A stretch of 64,000 bases of DNA. It comes from Polynucleobacter corsicus (GTDB lineage Bacteria > Pseudomonadota > Gammaproteobacteria > Burkholderiales > Burkholderiaceae). The translations under genes and the position numbers were made by a program. How positions within the stretch are numbered: the stretch's first letter is position 1; each line of letters opens with the position of its first letter. The stretch spans positions 1,364,001 to 1,428,000 of the forward strand of contig NZ_CP061314.1 in NCBI RefSeq assembly GCF_018688255.1. Direction: 5' to 3'. Under the pieces are notes generated by a model. It was not told the origin of the DNA and ran no database searches. It was given only the letters and a program-made list of their open reading frames with translations. Shown piece by piece: positions 37,948 through 46,249 of the stretch.

Positions 37948-39887
37948 ATCTCTACCTTTGCGCCAAGCTCAACCAAACGATTGGCAGGAATCTTAAAGAA
38001 GTCAGATTGACGACCGGCATTTTGATACATCCAGCAAAACAAACGCTCACGCCATATCGCCATACCCGGCAATTCTGTCGAGACAATAGTATCCCTAGAA
38101 AGGAAGAATGAGGTATCCATCAAATTGAATTTGAGGTCCGATGAATTCTCAATCAACTCAATGATCTTGCCCATGTCCGGCGTTTCATTGAACCCATACA
38201 CGGCCCTGACTATAAAAATATTATTTCCTAGGTCACGCAAGGTAATGCGCTCTTCATCTTTTACATAAGGCACATCCCAAATACTCACCTTGAGAAAGAG
38301 CACTCTTTCATGAAGGATGTGATTGTGCTTCAAGTTGTGCAAGAAAGAGACTGGTAAATAGTCTACGTGAGCAGTCAAAAAGATGGCAGTACCTTCAACA
38401 CGATGTGGAGGATTTTTCATTAGCACATCAATGAAGCCCTTGAGCTCAATACCCTCCTCCATTGCGCGTTGACGTAATAATTTACGACCTTGATACCAAG
38501 TCATCAGCAATAGGAAACAAGCTGCACCTAGCAGTAATGGGAACCAGCCGCCTTCCATAATCTTCAATAGATTAGCAGTCAGAAAAGCCAGGTCAACAAT
38601 CAGAAAGGCGCTGATAACTAAAGTGACTAAGAGGGTATTCCAGCGCCAAACAACACGCATCACGATAGCCGCCAAGAATGTCGTTGCAATCATGGTGGTG
38701 GTTACCGCAATACCGTAAGCAGCAGCTAAATTAGCCGATTGCTTAAATGCTAAGACCACTGCAATCACTAAAACTAATAAAGTCCAATTTACGAGCGGCA
38801 TGTAGATTTGACCGATTTCACGATCAGACGTGTGAAGAATTTTCATGCGCGGGACAAAGCCCAACAAGATAGCTTGACTCGTCATGGAAAACGCGCCAGA
38901 GATCACAGCCTGAGAGGCAATAACCGTAGCTAACGTTGCCAAGATCACTAAAGGAATGACAAAGCCCTCAGGCACCATCAAGAAGAATGGATTGGTGATG
39001 GTCTCAGGATGACCCAAGAACATCGCGCCCTGACCAAAGTAATTTAAGAGCAAACAAGGCATCACAAATAAGAACCAGCCCATGCGGATAGGTTTAATGC
39101 CAAAGTGCCCCATATCAGCATAGAGTGCTTCGGCACCAGTTAATACCAAGAAGACAGCGCCCAGAACAATGAATCCCTGCAGAGCATGCTCGTGCATAAA
39201 TTGAATGGCGTAAATAGGATTAATTGCTGCAAAGATAGCCGGGTTCTCAATTACCTGATACGCGCCCATAAGGCCCACAACCAAAAACCAAACCAGCATG
39301 ACCGGGCCAAATAGATTACCTACTACAGCGGTACCTGTTTTCTGAATAAAAAAAAGTGCCACCAAAATAATGATGGTGGCCGGAATAACGAAGCGCGATA
39401 GCTCAGGGGAAATCACCTCCAAGCCCTCGACTGCAGACAGCACTGAGATAGCTGGAGTAATGATGGCATCGCCATAAAACATACAGGCTCCGAAGACGCC
39501 AGCCATGATGATGGCAAGAGAGCGCTTTGAACCAGTTGGCGCGGTACGCAATGCCAAGGCCATTAAAGCCAGAATGCCGCCCTCACCATGGTTATTGGCG
39601 CGCATCACAAACATCACGTACTTAAGAGACACCACAATTGCAAATGCCCAAAAGACCATGGAAATCACGCCATAAACAGCTTCGGGTGAAAAAGGAATGC
39701 CATGCTCAGGACTAAAACACTCCTTTAAAGCGTAGAGAGGACTGGTTCCAATATCACCGAACACCACTCCAATAGCTGCAAGCATGAGTGAAAACGAGGC
39801 GCCTTTAGGGTGAGCGTTCTCTTGCCGAGAAATCTCAACCGGTCTTAATAGAGAGGATTGCGAAAACTCCTGGTTACTAACTGACAT
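37944..39887 (-). CDS. kup: Low-affinity potassium uptake transporter Kup
   Basis: A potassium:proton symporter of the KUP/HAK/KT family. The 647-residue protein has about twelve membrane segments in the first 450 residues, beginning with the family signature GVVFGDIGTSPLYALKE, and also YGDAIITPAISVLSAVEGL and GTAVVGNLFGP. A cytoplasmic C-terminal domain of about 190 residues follows. It heads a kup-hypothetical-radA unit. No riboswitch-like leader is evident before it. Confidence 0.97.
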   Translation of the reverse strand: MSVSNQEFSQSSLLRPVEISRQENAHPKGASFSLMLAAIGVVFGDIGTSPLYALKECFSPEHGIPFSPEAVYGVISMVFWAFAIVVSLKYVMFVMRANNHGEGGILALMALALRTAPTGSKRSLAIIMAGVFGACMFYGDAIITPAISVLSAVEGLEVISPELSRFVIPATIIILVALFFIQKTGTAVVGNLFGPVMLVWFLVVGLMGAYQVIENPAIFAAINPIYAIQFMHEHALQGFIVLGAVFLVLTGAEALYADMGHFGIKPIRMGWFLFVMPCLLLNYFGQGAMFLGHPETITNPFFLMVPEGFVIPLVILATLATVIASQAVISGAFSMTSQAILLGFVPRMKILHTSDREIGQIYMPLVNWTLLVLVIAVVLAFKQSANLAAAYGIAVTTTMIATTFLAAIVMRVVWRWNTLLVTLVISAFLIVDLAFLTANLLKIMEGGWFPLLLGAACFLLLMTWYQGRKLLRQRAMEEGIELKGFIDVLMKNPPHRVEGTAIFLTAHVDYLPVSFLHNLKHNHILHERVLFLKVSIWDVPYVKDEERITLRDLGNNIFIVRAVYGFNETPDMGKIIELIENSSDLKFNLMDTSFFLSRDTIVSTELPGMAIWRERLFCWMYQNAGRQSDFFKIPANRLVELGAKVEI

Positions 39888-40001
39888 GAATAAGCCTCAT
39901 CACAATGTTGCGTGGCAATATATTACTCCTTATAGGGGCTGACTCTGCAGTCTTATTTCCATCAAAGAACCGCGTTTTCAGGTCTTATTTACAGGAATAG
40001 C

Positions 40002-40031
40002 TCGACAGTACACACTAAAAAATGCTAGAAT
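40002..40031 (+). promoter_or_regulatory. Sigma-70 type promoter of the initiator tRNA gene
   Basis: TCGACA at 40002-40007 and TAGAAT at 40026-40031 are spaced by 18 bases. Transcription would begin near 40038, a few bases before the tRNA. The GC-rich discriminator expected for a stringently controlled tRNA gene is not obvious. Confidence 0.6.
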
Positions 40032-40043
40032 CTCAGACTCAGA

Positions 40044-40120
<77 letters not shown>

Positions 40121-40133
40121 GTATTACAGCTCT

Positions 40134-40160
40134 AAGCCCTTATTTAATAAGGGCTTTTTG
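40134..40160 (+). terminator. Terminator after tRNA-fMet
   Basis: AAGCCCTTAT (40134-40143) pairs with ATAAGGGCTT (40147-40156) around a 3-base loop and runs into TTTTT on the plus strand. Confidence 0.85.
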
Positions 40161-40187
40161 CTTTTCTAGGGTTCAGTAAAAAGACAA

Positions 40188-40217
40188 AAACCATCAAACT
40201 AAAGAGTTTGATGGTTT
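40188..40217 (-). terminator. Terminator of the dienelactone-hydrolase-like gene
   Basis: A perfect 13-bp stem (40188-40200 with 40205-40217, loop AAAG) is followed on the minus strand by TTGTCTTTTT. It lies about 80 bp after the stop of the minus-strand gene at 40298. Confidence 0.75.
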
Positions 40218-40297
40218 ACAAGCCCCTTATTCAGAAAGCATTCAGCGGCAAGAATCCAGATTAAAGGAGCAATTTCTTTCCCCTCATTTTGACCGGC

Positions 40298-41269
40298 CTA
40301 GCTCTTAAAGAGATCTACTAAAAACGCATCAATTTCACGAGTTGACTTCTGCGTAGCATCATCATCTTTACCAACATGAGGATTTAACTCAACACAAGTA
40401 TCAGAGTATTTAAACTCTTGATTTGTTTGGGTGTTAATAAGATTGCCTGCTGTCTTTTCAACAATCCTACAAGACCTAACAGTTTGGGCGTCTTTTGAAA
40501 CTACAGGAGGAATCGCTCCCAGCGGTGAATCAAAGGCGTGGGGACCTACTTCATATTCAAACATTTCTACATTTTGATTGGCCGCCTTTAATCTGCCTAC
40601 GTAATCTCGGCAGGCAGTTATAGGGTTGTAGTCGTCGGTGACCCCATGATGAAGTCGAATAGGTTTGCCAGTGGTTTTAGTGTCGCCAATATAACTAGTC
40701 ACACAGTCGGCATAAAATGGAATGTGTGCGGCAAATTGAGTACCACTCTTATTCCACATTTTATTAAATCTCTCAAGACTGGCAAATAGAGTTGCTTGTC
40801 CGCCTCTGGAAAAGCCCATCATGACAAACTTATTGGAATCAAGACGTGGATGCTTAGCTAAAATTTCCATTGCTTTATAGCTATCAAGAGCTAAGTTCAG
40901 TCTGCCAAGCAGAGCTTGATTAGGACCCACAATAGTGAGACCTCTTCCTGTAAAGCCATCCATACCGAAAGTGGCGTAGCCTTGCCCTAAAAAATGATTG
41001 GACCAATAGTCTATATTTGCCCCCATTCCACTTGAGCCATGTACCAAGAAAACAACTGGAATTTTTTGACTTGCTGGTTTGGGTGGAAAGCGAAGAATGC
41101 CGTTAACAGTCACCTCCTTGCCATTTTTGTCCCCGAGCAAAAACTGCTTGTCAGATATCGTTAAGCTCGGAATGGAATAGATTTCTGAGCGTGGCGGGTA
41201 AACGATGTCAGTCCCAGCCTGCGAGTAGAAAGATATAGCGGCTAGAAAGGCTACAAGTAAATACTTCAT
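40298..41269 (-). CDS. Exported dienelactone-hydrolase-like alpha/beta hydrolase
   Basis: A 323-residue protein with a signal peptide (MKYLLVAFLAAISFYSQAG, cleavage about residue 18), so it should act in the periplasm or outside the cell. The alpha/beta-hydrolase fold is shown by the oxyanion segment FLVHGSSGMGANIDYW, the nucleophile elbow GFSRGGQAT (Ser, not the Cys of true dienelactone hydrolase), the acid in HHGVTDDYNPI, and the His in GPHAFDSP. The natural substrate is unknown; a carboxylic ester is likely. It lies next to a cis-CaaD-like enzyme, but the two have 163 bp between them and different cellular locations, so a shared pathway is only a guess. Confidence 0.85.
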   Translation of the reverse strand: MKYLLVAFLAAISFYSQAGTDIVYPPRSEIYSIPSLTISDKQFLLGDKNGKEVTVNGILRFPPKPASQKIPVVFLVHGSSGMGANIDYWSNHFLGQGYATFGMDGFTGRGLTIVGPNQALLGRLNLALDSYKAMEILAKHPRLDSNKFVMMGFSRGGQATLFASLERFNKMWNKSGTQFAAHIPFYADCVTSYIGDTKTTGKPIRLHHGVTDDYNPITACRDYVGRLKAANQNVEMFEYEVGPHAFDSPLGAIPPVVSKDAQTVRSCRIVEKTAGNLINTQTNQEFKYSDTCVELNPHVGKDDDATQKSTREIDAFLVDLFKS

Positions 41270-41414
41270 TTGATTTTGTCCCCAGTGTTTTTATTAATTT
41301 ATATTGCCAAAAAAATAGTAGCAGAATCTACGCTGAAGATCCTTAGTGGAAAGCCCTTGGAAGCTATAGTTCACTAGATTTAGGTATCCTCGGTCCCGGG
41401 CCACAAAGAATCAC

Positions 41415-41440
41415 AATAGCCCACTTTTTGGGCTATTTTT
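41415..41440 (+). terminator. Plus-oriented terminator overlapping the end of the tautomerase gene
   Basis: AATAGCCCA (41415-41423) pairs with TGGGCTATT (41429-41437), loop CTTTT, with T to 41440. The T run is on the plus strand, although both neighbouring genes are on the minus strand. The hairpin contains the tautomerase stop codon. It may be a remnant of a lost plus-strand gene. Confidence 0.6.
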
Positions 41441-41873
41441 CTAGGGCCTTTAGTTTTGCTTGTAGATCGGCTGATAGGCTAGCAAACCACTCATTCTCTT
41501 TTCCCGATATGGGAAGGATTTCTCCATATTCAATCATCTGGGCGGGAACGAGATCAACAATGTAAATCCAAATTTGATCTTTGCTTAGACCAGAGCTTTT
41601 AATTAAAGCTTCCCTCATTGCCAATATAAGTTTTTCTTTTAGTTCCGGTGGTCGTCCTGCCCGTATTTGTCCATGTAAGAAGATTTGGCCATCATGGACC
41701 GGCTTACCTCCCATAAAGTGTTTACCGGCAGGGGTTTCTTGAAATATCACTTGAGCAAAGTAGGTATTCGCGCCGGTACACGCATTGTGGGTCTTCGTAA
41801 TGGCCTGAGCAATATTCTCCATTTGTACGTCGCTTAGTTTGGCATTTGAATAAGTCACTGTGTAGGTCGGCAT
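41433..41873 (-). CDS. Tautomerase-superfamily enzyme, cis-3-chloroacrylic acid dehalogenase-like
   Basis: A 146-residue protein of the cis-CaaD branch of the tautomerase superfamily. After removal of Met the chain starts with Pro1, the catalytic base or acid. Counting from Pro1, His28, Arg70, Arg73, Tyr103 and Glu114 all fall at the exact positions of the six catalytic residues known for cis-CaaD of coryneform strain FG41. The segments QVIFQETPAGKHFMGG and EYGEILP also follow that family. cis-CaaD adds water to cis-3-chloroacrylate, releasing HCl and malonate semialdehyde. The Cg10062 homologue has the same residues but poor dehalogenase activity, so the true substrate here is open. It is a single gene, with no malonate semialdehyde decarboxylase nearby. 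Confidence 0.88.
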   Translation of the reverse strand: MPTYTVTYSNAKLSDVQMENIAQAITKTHNACTGANTYFAQVIFQETPAGKHFMGGKPVHDGQIFLHGQIRAGRPPELKEKLILAMREALIKSSGLSKDQIWIYIVDLVPAQMIEYGEILPISGKENEWFASLSADLQAKLKALEK

Positions 41874-42032
41874 TTTTTACTCCAAAAGTGTTTTAATCTA
41901 AATTTACCTTATCACTAACAGGATCTGCCATCACAAGCCCTGGTCGATTCCGCCCCGAATCACCAAGAAACAACAAAACTACCTTCGGGATCATGCAGTT
42001 CCGATGTACAGAATGCAGGGCAACGCCGGGCC

Positions 42033-42674
42033 TTAATGCACGTGACTTTTGGGATTCATGGGCATCTTATTAGGATTGCTATTGGACATATTCCCACCAT
42101 TCATCATCTGCTGATGAATTACTTTCATCTCTTCATGCATTGCTGGATCGCAGTACTCATGACCGGCGCTACTGGCGCCACCACCCATTTGATGCGTGTT
42201 AGCACCCTTGTACCCCAATAAAGCAGGATCCAGCATCCCGGCAATCATGGCGATGTGTCCAAAGACTAAAAATAATGCAACGCAGATCGCATGGATTTTC
42301 AGCTTACCCATTTGATCTAAGGATTTGTTCACAAAACCAAACTCCTGCAGGGCAATCCAAATCAGAGGCAAGCCACCAATCAGATAACTAGCAACCGCAA
42401 TCACATCAATCGCGGTGCGCCACTCATTATTTTTAGTAATGGGTAGTACTGCAGTAGTCATTAGATATGCGATCACACCAATGAAATACAGCCCCACCGT
42501 CGTGCCCGCAAATCGATTGAGGTGATAAACAAAGCCATCGAACTTTCGGGTAAACAAGATATATAGCTCAGTGATTGCTAGGGTTTCAGCAAGCACTATC
42601 GGTATAGCCATAAAAATGAGTAGATTCCAAGGCTGATTGTCAGCCAACAACTCCATGTAGTGAGTCATGTTCAT
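42033..42674 (-). CDS. Polytopic membrane protein with Met/His-rich C-terminal tail
   Basis: I do not recognise a characterised family. The 213-residue protein has four to five hydrophobic segments (about residues 15-40, 55-78, 88-110, 127-148). The last 53 residues are hydrophilic and contain 8 Met and 6 His plus one Cys (for example HQQMMNGGNM and KMPMNPKSHVH). Such tails are seen in copper and other soft-metal handling proteins, so a metal-related role is a reasonable inference. The upstream neighbour, 58 bp away on the same strand, is a small exported protein with HYCC and DHC motifs, which supports a joint unit. Confidence 0.75.
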   Translation of the reverse strand: MNMTHYMELLADNQPWNLLIFMAIPIVLAETLAITELYILFTRKFDGFVYHLNRFAGTTVGLYFIGVIAYLMTTAVLPITKNNEWRTAIDVIAVASYLIGGLPLIWIALQEFGFVNKSLDQMGKLKIHAICVALFLVFGHIAMIAGMLDPALLGYKGANTHQMGGGASSAGHEYCDPAMHEEMKVIHQQMMNGGNMSNSNPNKMPMNPKSHVH

Positions 42675-42732
42675 TACGATTCTCCAAAACGAAAATTATC
42701 AAAAGGCATCTCAATGCCACAATCAAAAGTGA

Positions 42733-43068
42733 TTACAGATAATTTCTGGGAGGCTTGTAAATAGATTCAGCAATATTAGATGCGGGTGTTGAAGCATCGC
42801 TGTGTAAGTGTACGTCGACCTGCTGTGATACAAAAAACTCAGGAGAAACACTCAGAATGGCAACAACTGCACAGCAATAATGGGTAGCGCTAACACTAGT
42901 ACTAGACTTACCATCCTCAGTGAGGCCAGTAGATACAGCCTCTTGGCAGTGGTCATGACTAGTGGCTACAACAACACTGCTGGCAACATTTAAATCAACA
43001 GGCATCATCGCAGCGTTGACTTGGCTAACGAAAAAACTGAGGAAGAGAAATGCGATGAATTTCTTCAT
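42733..43068 (-). CDS. Small exported Cys/His protein, possibly metal-related
   Basis: A 111-residue protein with a clear signal peptide (MKKFIAFLFLSFFVSQVNA, cleavage about residue 19). The mature part has a SHDHCQ segment, a HYCC segment in a short hydrophobic stretch, DVHLHSD, and a C-terminal KPPR. This composition resembles the small periplasmic proteins often found beside copper or cobalt genes (DUF2946-like), but no firm family match can be made by eye. It is upstream of, and probably co-transcribed with, the Met/His-rich membrane protein. Confidence 0.65.
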   Translation of the reverse strand: MKKFIAFLFLSFFVSQVNAAMMPVDLNVASSVVVATSHDHCQEAVSTGLTEDGKSSTSVSATHYCCAVVAILSVSPEFFVSQQVDVHLHSDASTPASNIAESIYKPPRNYL

Positions 43069-43120
43069 ACTTTTAGTTTACGCCAAATATCAATACAAAG
43101 ATGCTAAAAGATCGGACACT

Positions 43121-43513
43121 TCAAGCAGTTAGGGCCAAATGCGCGATGAATGCAGATCTGTTTTCTCCAGCCTTTTTTGCTTTTGCATCTAATCTTGCCA
43201 ATACTCTTTTTGGCAGGGTGATATTGATTCGCTCAATTTCATCCGAAAGCAATGCTGGATCAATTTCCACAATCGCCCAAGCCCAACCCTTAAATTCTTT
43301 TTTCTTTTGTAGTTCTCTTAAGGAGCTAGGCTTTGGTATTGCTTGACCTCCATCTAAAGCCATCTCAATCCAAAGCTCTATAGCCTCTTTGGCCTGATCT
43401 ATTGCTTCATCAAGACCACTGTCAGCAGCAGAAAAACAACCAGGCAAATCTGGGACAACAACTCCCCATGCATTTTTCTCGTTTCCTGGCTCAATCGCTA
43501 TTGGATATTTCAT
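43121..43513 (-). CDS. hicB: HicB-family antitoxin
   Basis: The antitoxin of a type II HicAB system. The 130-residue protein has the N-terminal HicB partial-RNase-H-like domain (WGVVVPDLPGCFSAADSGLDEA) and a C-terminal ribbon-helix-helix DNA-binding segment (ERINITLPKRVLARLDAKAK). Its ATG follows the hicA stop with no gap, and AGGAGGGG inside the end of hicA serves as its ribosome binding site. HicB would neutralise HicA and repress the operon through its C-terminal domain. Confidence 0.94.
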   Translation of the reverse strand: MKYPIAIEPGNEKNAWGVVVPDLPGCFSAADSGLDEAIDQAKEAIELWIEMALDGGQAIPKPSSLRELQKKKEFKGWAWAIVEIDPALLSDEIERINITLPKRVLARLDAKAKKAGENRSAFIAHLALTA

Positions 43514-43705
43514 CTAAGACCCCTCCTTTAATCCGGCTTGTTTCAGTATTTTTTCTACCAACCCCAAACCCAAGTCTTTTTTTGGATGCGGGATACAGAC
43601 ATGTCCAGACTTTGTTGTATGAGTAAATATGTGATGCGATCCTTTTGTTCTGCTCAACACCCATCCATCAACCTTTAAAAGCTCAATTAGCTTTTTGCTA
43701 TGCAT
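43514..43705 (-). CDS. hicA: HicA-family mRNA interferase toxin
   Basis: A 63-residue double-stranded-RNA-binding-fold toxin that cleaves mRNA in translating cells. The family signature LLKVDGWVLSRTKGSHHIF contains the catalytic His of the GSHH motif, and VCIPHPKKDLGLGLVEKILK follows. It is of normal length and looks intact. It is the first gene of hicAB, preceded by a repeat-containing promoter and followed at once by hicB. Confidence 0.93.
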   Translation of the reverse strand: MHSKKLIELLKVDGWVLSRTKGSHHIFTHTTKSGHVCIPHPKKDLGLGLVEKILKQAGLKEGS

Positions 43706-43718
43706 TGATCTCCCTTAT

Positions 43719-43739
43719 ATTATACACACCATACACACA
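43719..43739 (-). promoter_or_regulatory. hicAB promoter with tandem direct repeat (candidate HicB operator)
   Basis: ATACACACC (43722-43730) is followed directly by ATACACACA (43731-43739), a 9-base tandem repeat. It overlaps a minus-strand TATAAT (43719-43724). A repeat on the -10 box fits autorepression by the ribbon-helix-helix domain of HicB. Confidence 0.5.
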
Positions 43740-43755
43740 ACTTAATTTATTTGCT

Positions 43756-46245
43756 CTAGCTTGGCTCTCGATGCCATAGTCGCCCGCTATCCTGCCGCCA
43801 AAATAGCAACTCACCTTGCCTACCCTCTGATTTGGCCGGAAATTTCCAAACTTGTGCACCAGTAGTTGGCGTTTGATGAAACGGAATATTCATACTCTGG
43901 TATCGGGCGGTGACTGTTGGGTGGGGATGACCATAACGATTGCGATACCCGTTTTGTGCAAATGCTTCATCGGGACTGAGTGCCGTTAAGAGCTCTTGAG
44001 AAGAAGATGTTTTGCTACCGTGATGTGGCGCCATGAATATCAAATTCTTACCCTTTAAATGATTAAGAGCTGTTTGGGTTAAGCGCTCTGTGATTTCGGC
44101 CTCACCCTGCTTTTCTACATCCCCTGTTAGCCAGAATGAAGTGGTTTGATTGCGCACTTCGAGAACGCAACTGACCTCATTGGGCTTTCTGGGGTGTTGA
44201 TCCTCAAAAACCGTCTGCTCATGTGGATGCCAAATATAAAAGTCCACCCCATCCCATGACCATTGCTGCCCAAAGCGACAGGGAATGGCAGGAATCTTTC
44301 TCTCTTCTAAATTAGCGAGCAAAGGGTTGGTGCTAGGCAAGGATCCCATCATGGAATCGAAGCTGACTTCTTTCAATAGAGTTGCAGCACCTCCAATGTG
44401 GTCACTATCACTATGACTAATCACCATGCGATCAATGTGATGAATTCCTCTACCCCTCAAATACGGCAGGATGATTCTTTGCCCAGCATTGTCTTTCCCC
44501 TGAATGGGTCCAGTGTCGTATAGCAGTCGTTTGGTTTTGGTTTCGATTAGAACTGCCGTGCCTTGGCCGATATCCAATACCGTTGCACGAAACTCGCCTT
44601 TTTCTAAATGGGCATTAGTCAGCGGCTGAATAAATAGGGTTGCGCACAATACGAGACCCGCTACTCTTGACATCCAGCTCTCTTGAATAGATCCTGGGCG
44701 AATAGCAATAACGATGCCAATGGTTGATAAGGCTATCGCCCACCAAGCAGGCTGGCTAGACCAAGCAATTGACCATTTCCAGCTCGCCATCCAGGCAAGC
44801 ATGATGGCCAAGTAGTCCATCGTGGCATGGGCTGGTATCAACAACCACTTACCAATGAAGTCAGGCAATAAAGCGCCAGCAATAGCCAAGGGTGTCACGA
44901 TGTAGCTCACTACGGGGATAGCAATGGCATTTGCCAGCGGCGAAACGATCGAGACTTGATAAAACCAATACAAGGTCAGTGGTAACAGTGCGATGGTGAC
45001 AACTGCTTGCACTCGGCAAGCCTCACGGAGTGCCTGAATCACTCTGTCTTTCCAATGAACCTCCAACTCTCTGCCGGTGGGCAGCCCCAGCAAACCATCA
45101 GAATCTTGCATGGCATACAAAATCGCAGCTACCGCTCCAAACGATAGCCAGAAACCCGGTGTGTAGGGTGCCATCGGATCAATGACTAGTACAAAAAATA
45201 GGGCCCACCACCAGATATCAAATGAGCGAGGATTTCTGCCGGACCATAAGGCAAAGGCAACTACTCCAACCATATACATCGTACGTTGTGCCGGAATCTG
45301 AAAGCCTGCCAACCATGCGTAAACGAAGGCTGTCAAAAAACCTACTGCAGCAGCGACCTTACCAACCGGAACCCAAAGTGGCAGTGTGTTTCGACGCCAG
45401 AGAAATGTGGCGAGCATAGCCCCAAATCCTGCCAACATCGTGACATGAAGACCTGATATGGAGATGAGATGTCCAATACCAGTAGCATTAAATACCCGCC
45501 AATCATCTTGGTCGATTGCATTTTGATCGCCCATCACCAAAGCTGCAATTACTCCACCATATCGCGCATCTCTGGGTAATAGGCGTTGAATCTTTTGCCT
45601 TAACTTCCAGCGCTGATACTCCATTGCTAGAGCAAATTCTGTAAAGGCGATATCTTTCTCAAGAATTAGCTTTCCTGACCTGACTGCTCCACTGGCACCA
45701 AAGTCTTGATGGAAAGACCAGCGCTCAAAATCAAAAGTATGGGGATTGAGAGATCCATAAGGTCTTTTGATTTTGACTTTGAATTCCCAGCGCTGACCTG
45801 GAATGATTTCTGGCACATCCTGAGGATTGCGCCATGCGGGCTGCCAACTCAAATAGATCTGCGCAGGAAAAGATTCAATTAGCTCTCTACCTAAGAATGC
45901 CTGATCTACCTCAAAAGAAAACTTGGCACCACCAGGAGAGCTCTGTGGCAAGGCATTGACTCTACCCTCAAGCACAAGGTCTTTACCCTCATACTCGATG
46001 GAGAGGATGTTACTTAAACGATCTTGCGCGTAATCCGCATTCCAAGCAAACCCCATGGTGCAACAACAGATTGCCATGAATACGCTACTAGCGTTGCGAT
46101 ATTGAATCGATAAGCGATTGAGATAAACGCCAAATAGGGAAACAATGATGATCGCTGCGCACATCCAGCCCCAATACTCTGGCACAGCAGGCAAAAATAG
46201 AAGAAGCGATCCCCCGGCGATAAACGCCGCAATATTGGTGCGCAA
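43756..46245 (-). CDS. comEC: DNA internalisation channel protein ComEC/Rec2
   Basis: The inner-membrane channel that imports single-stranded DNA during natural transformation. The 829-residue protein has an N-terminal DUF4131 region, a competence domain with many membrane segments (about 225-520, including HLISISGLHVTMLAG), and a C-terminal metallo-beta-lactamase domain (about 560-800) with the metal motif VISHSDSDHIGGA. It appears intact. The apparent start is TTG 46243-46245, 4 bases after the tatD stop. Other competence genes are not in this window, though radA is. Confidence 0.95.
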   Translation of the reverse strand: MRTNIAAFIAGGSLLLFLPAVPEYWGWMCAAIIIVSLFGVYLNRLSIQYRNASSVFMAICCCTMGFAWNADYAQDRLSNILSIEYEGKDLVLEGRVNALPQSSPGGAKFSFEVDQAFLGRELIESFPAQIYLSWQPAWRNPQDVPEIIPGQRWEFKVKIKRPYGSLNPHTFDFERWSFHQDFGASGAVRSGKLILEKDIAFTEFALAMEYQRWKLRQKIQRLLPRDARYGGVIAALVMGDQNAIDQDDWRVFNATGIGHLISISGLHVTMLAGFGAMLATFLWRRNTLPLWVPVGKVAAAVGFLTAFVYAWLAGFQIPAQRTMYMVGVVAFALWSGRNPRSFDIWWWALFFVLVIDPMAPYTPGFWLSFGAVAAILYAMQDSDGLLGLPTGRELEVHWKDRVIQALREACRVQAVVTIALLPLTLYWFYQVSIVSPLANAIAIPVVSYIVTPLAIAGALLPDFIGKWLLIPAHATMDYLAIMLAWMASWKWSIAWSSQPAWWAIALSTIGIVIAIRPGSIQESWMSRVAGLVLCATLFIQPLTNAHLEKGEFRATVLDIGQGTAVLIETKTKRLLYDTGPIQGKDNAGQRIILPYLRGRGIHHIDRMVISHSDSDHIGGAATLLKEVSFDSMMGSLPSTNPLLANLEERKIPAIPCRFGQQWSWDGVDFYIWHPHEQTVFEDQHPRKPNEVSCVLEVRNQTTSFWLTGDVEKQGEAEITERLTQTALNHLKGKNLIFMAPHHGSKTSSSQELLTALSPDEAFAQNGYRNRYGHPHPTVTARYQSMNIPFHQTPTTGAQVWKFPAKSEGRQGELLFWRQDSGRLWHREPS

Positions 46246-46249
46246 GCTC

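Noticed and set aside
40121..40297. Further tRNA or small RNA between tRNA-fMet and the hydrolase gene
   Set aside because: Apart from the two terminator hairpins I find no cloverleaf or promoter-like elements.
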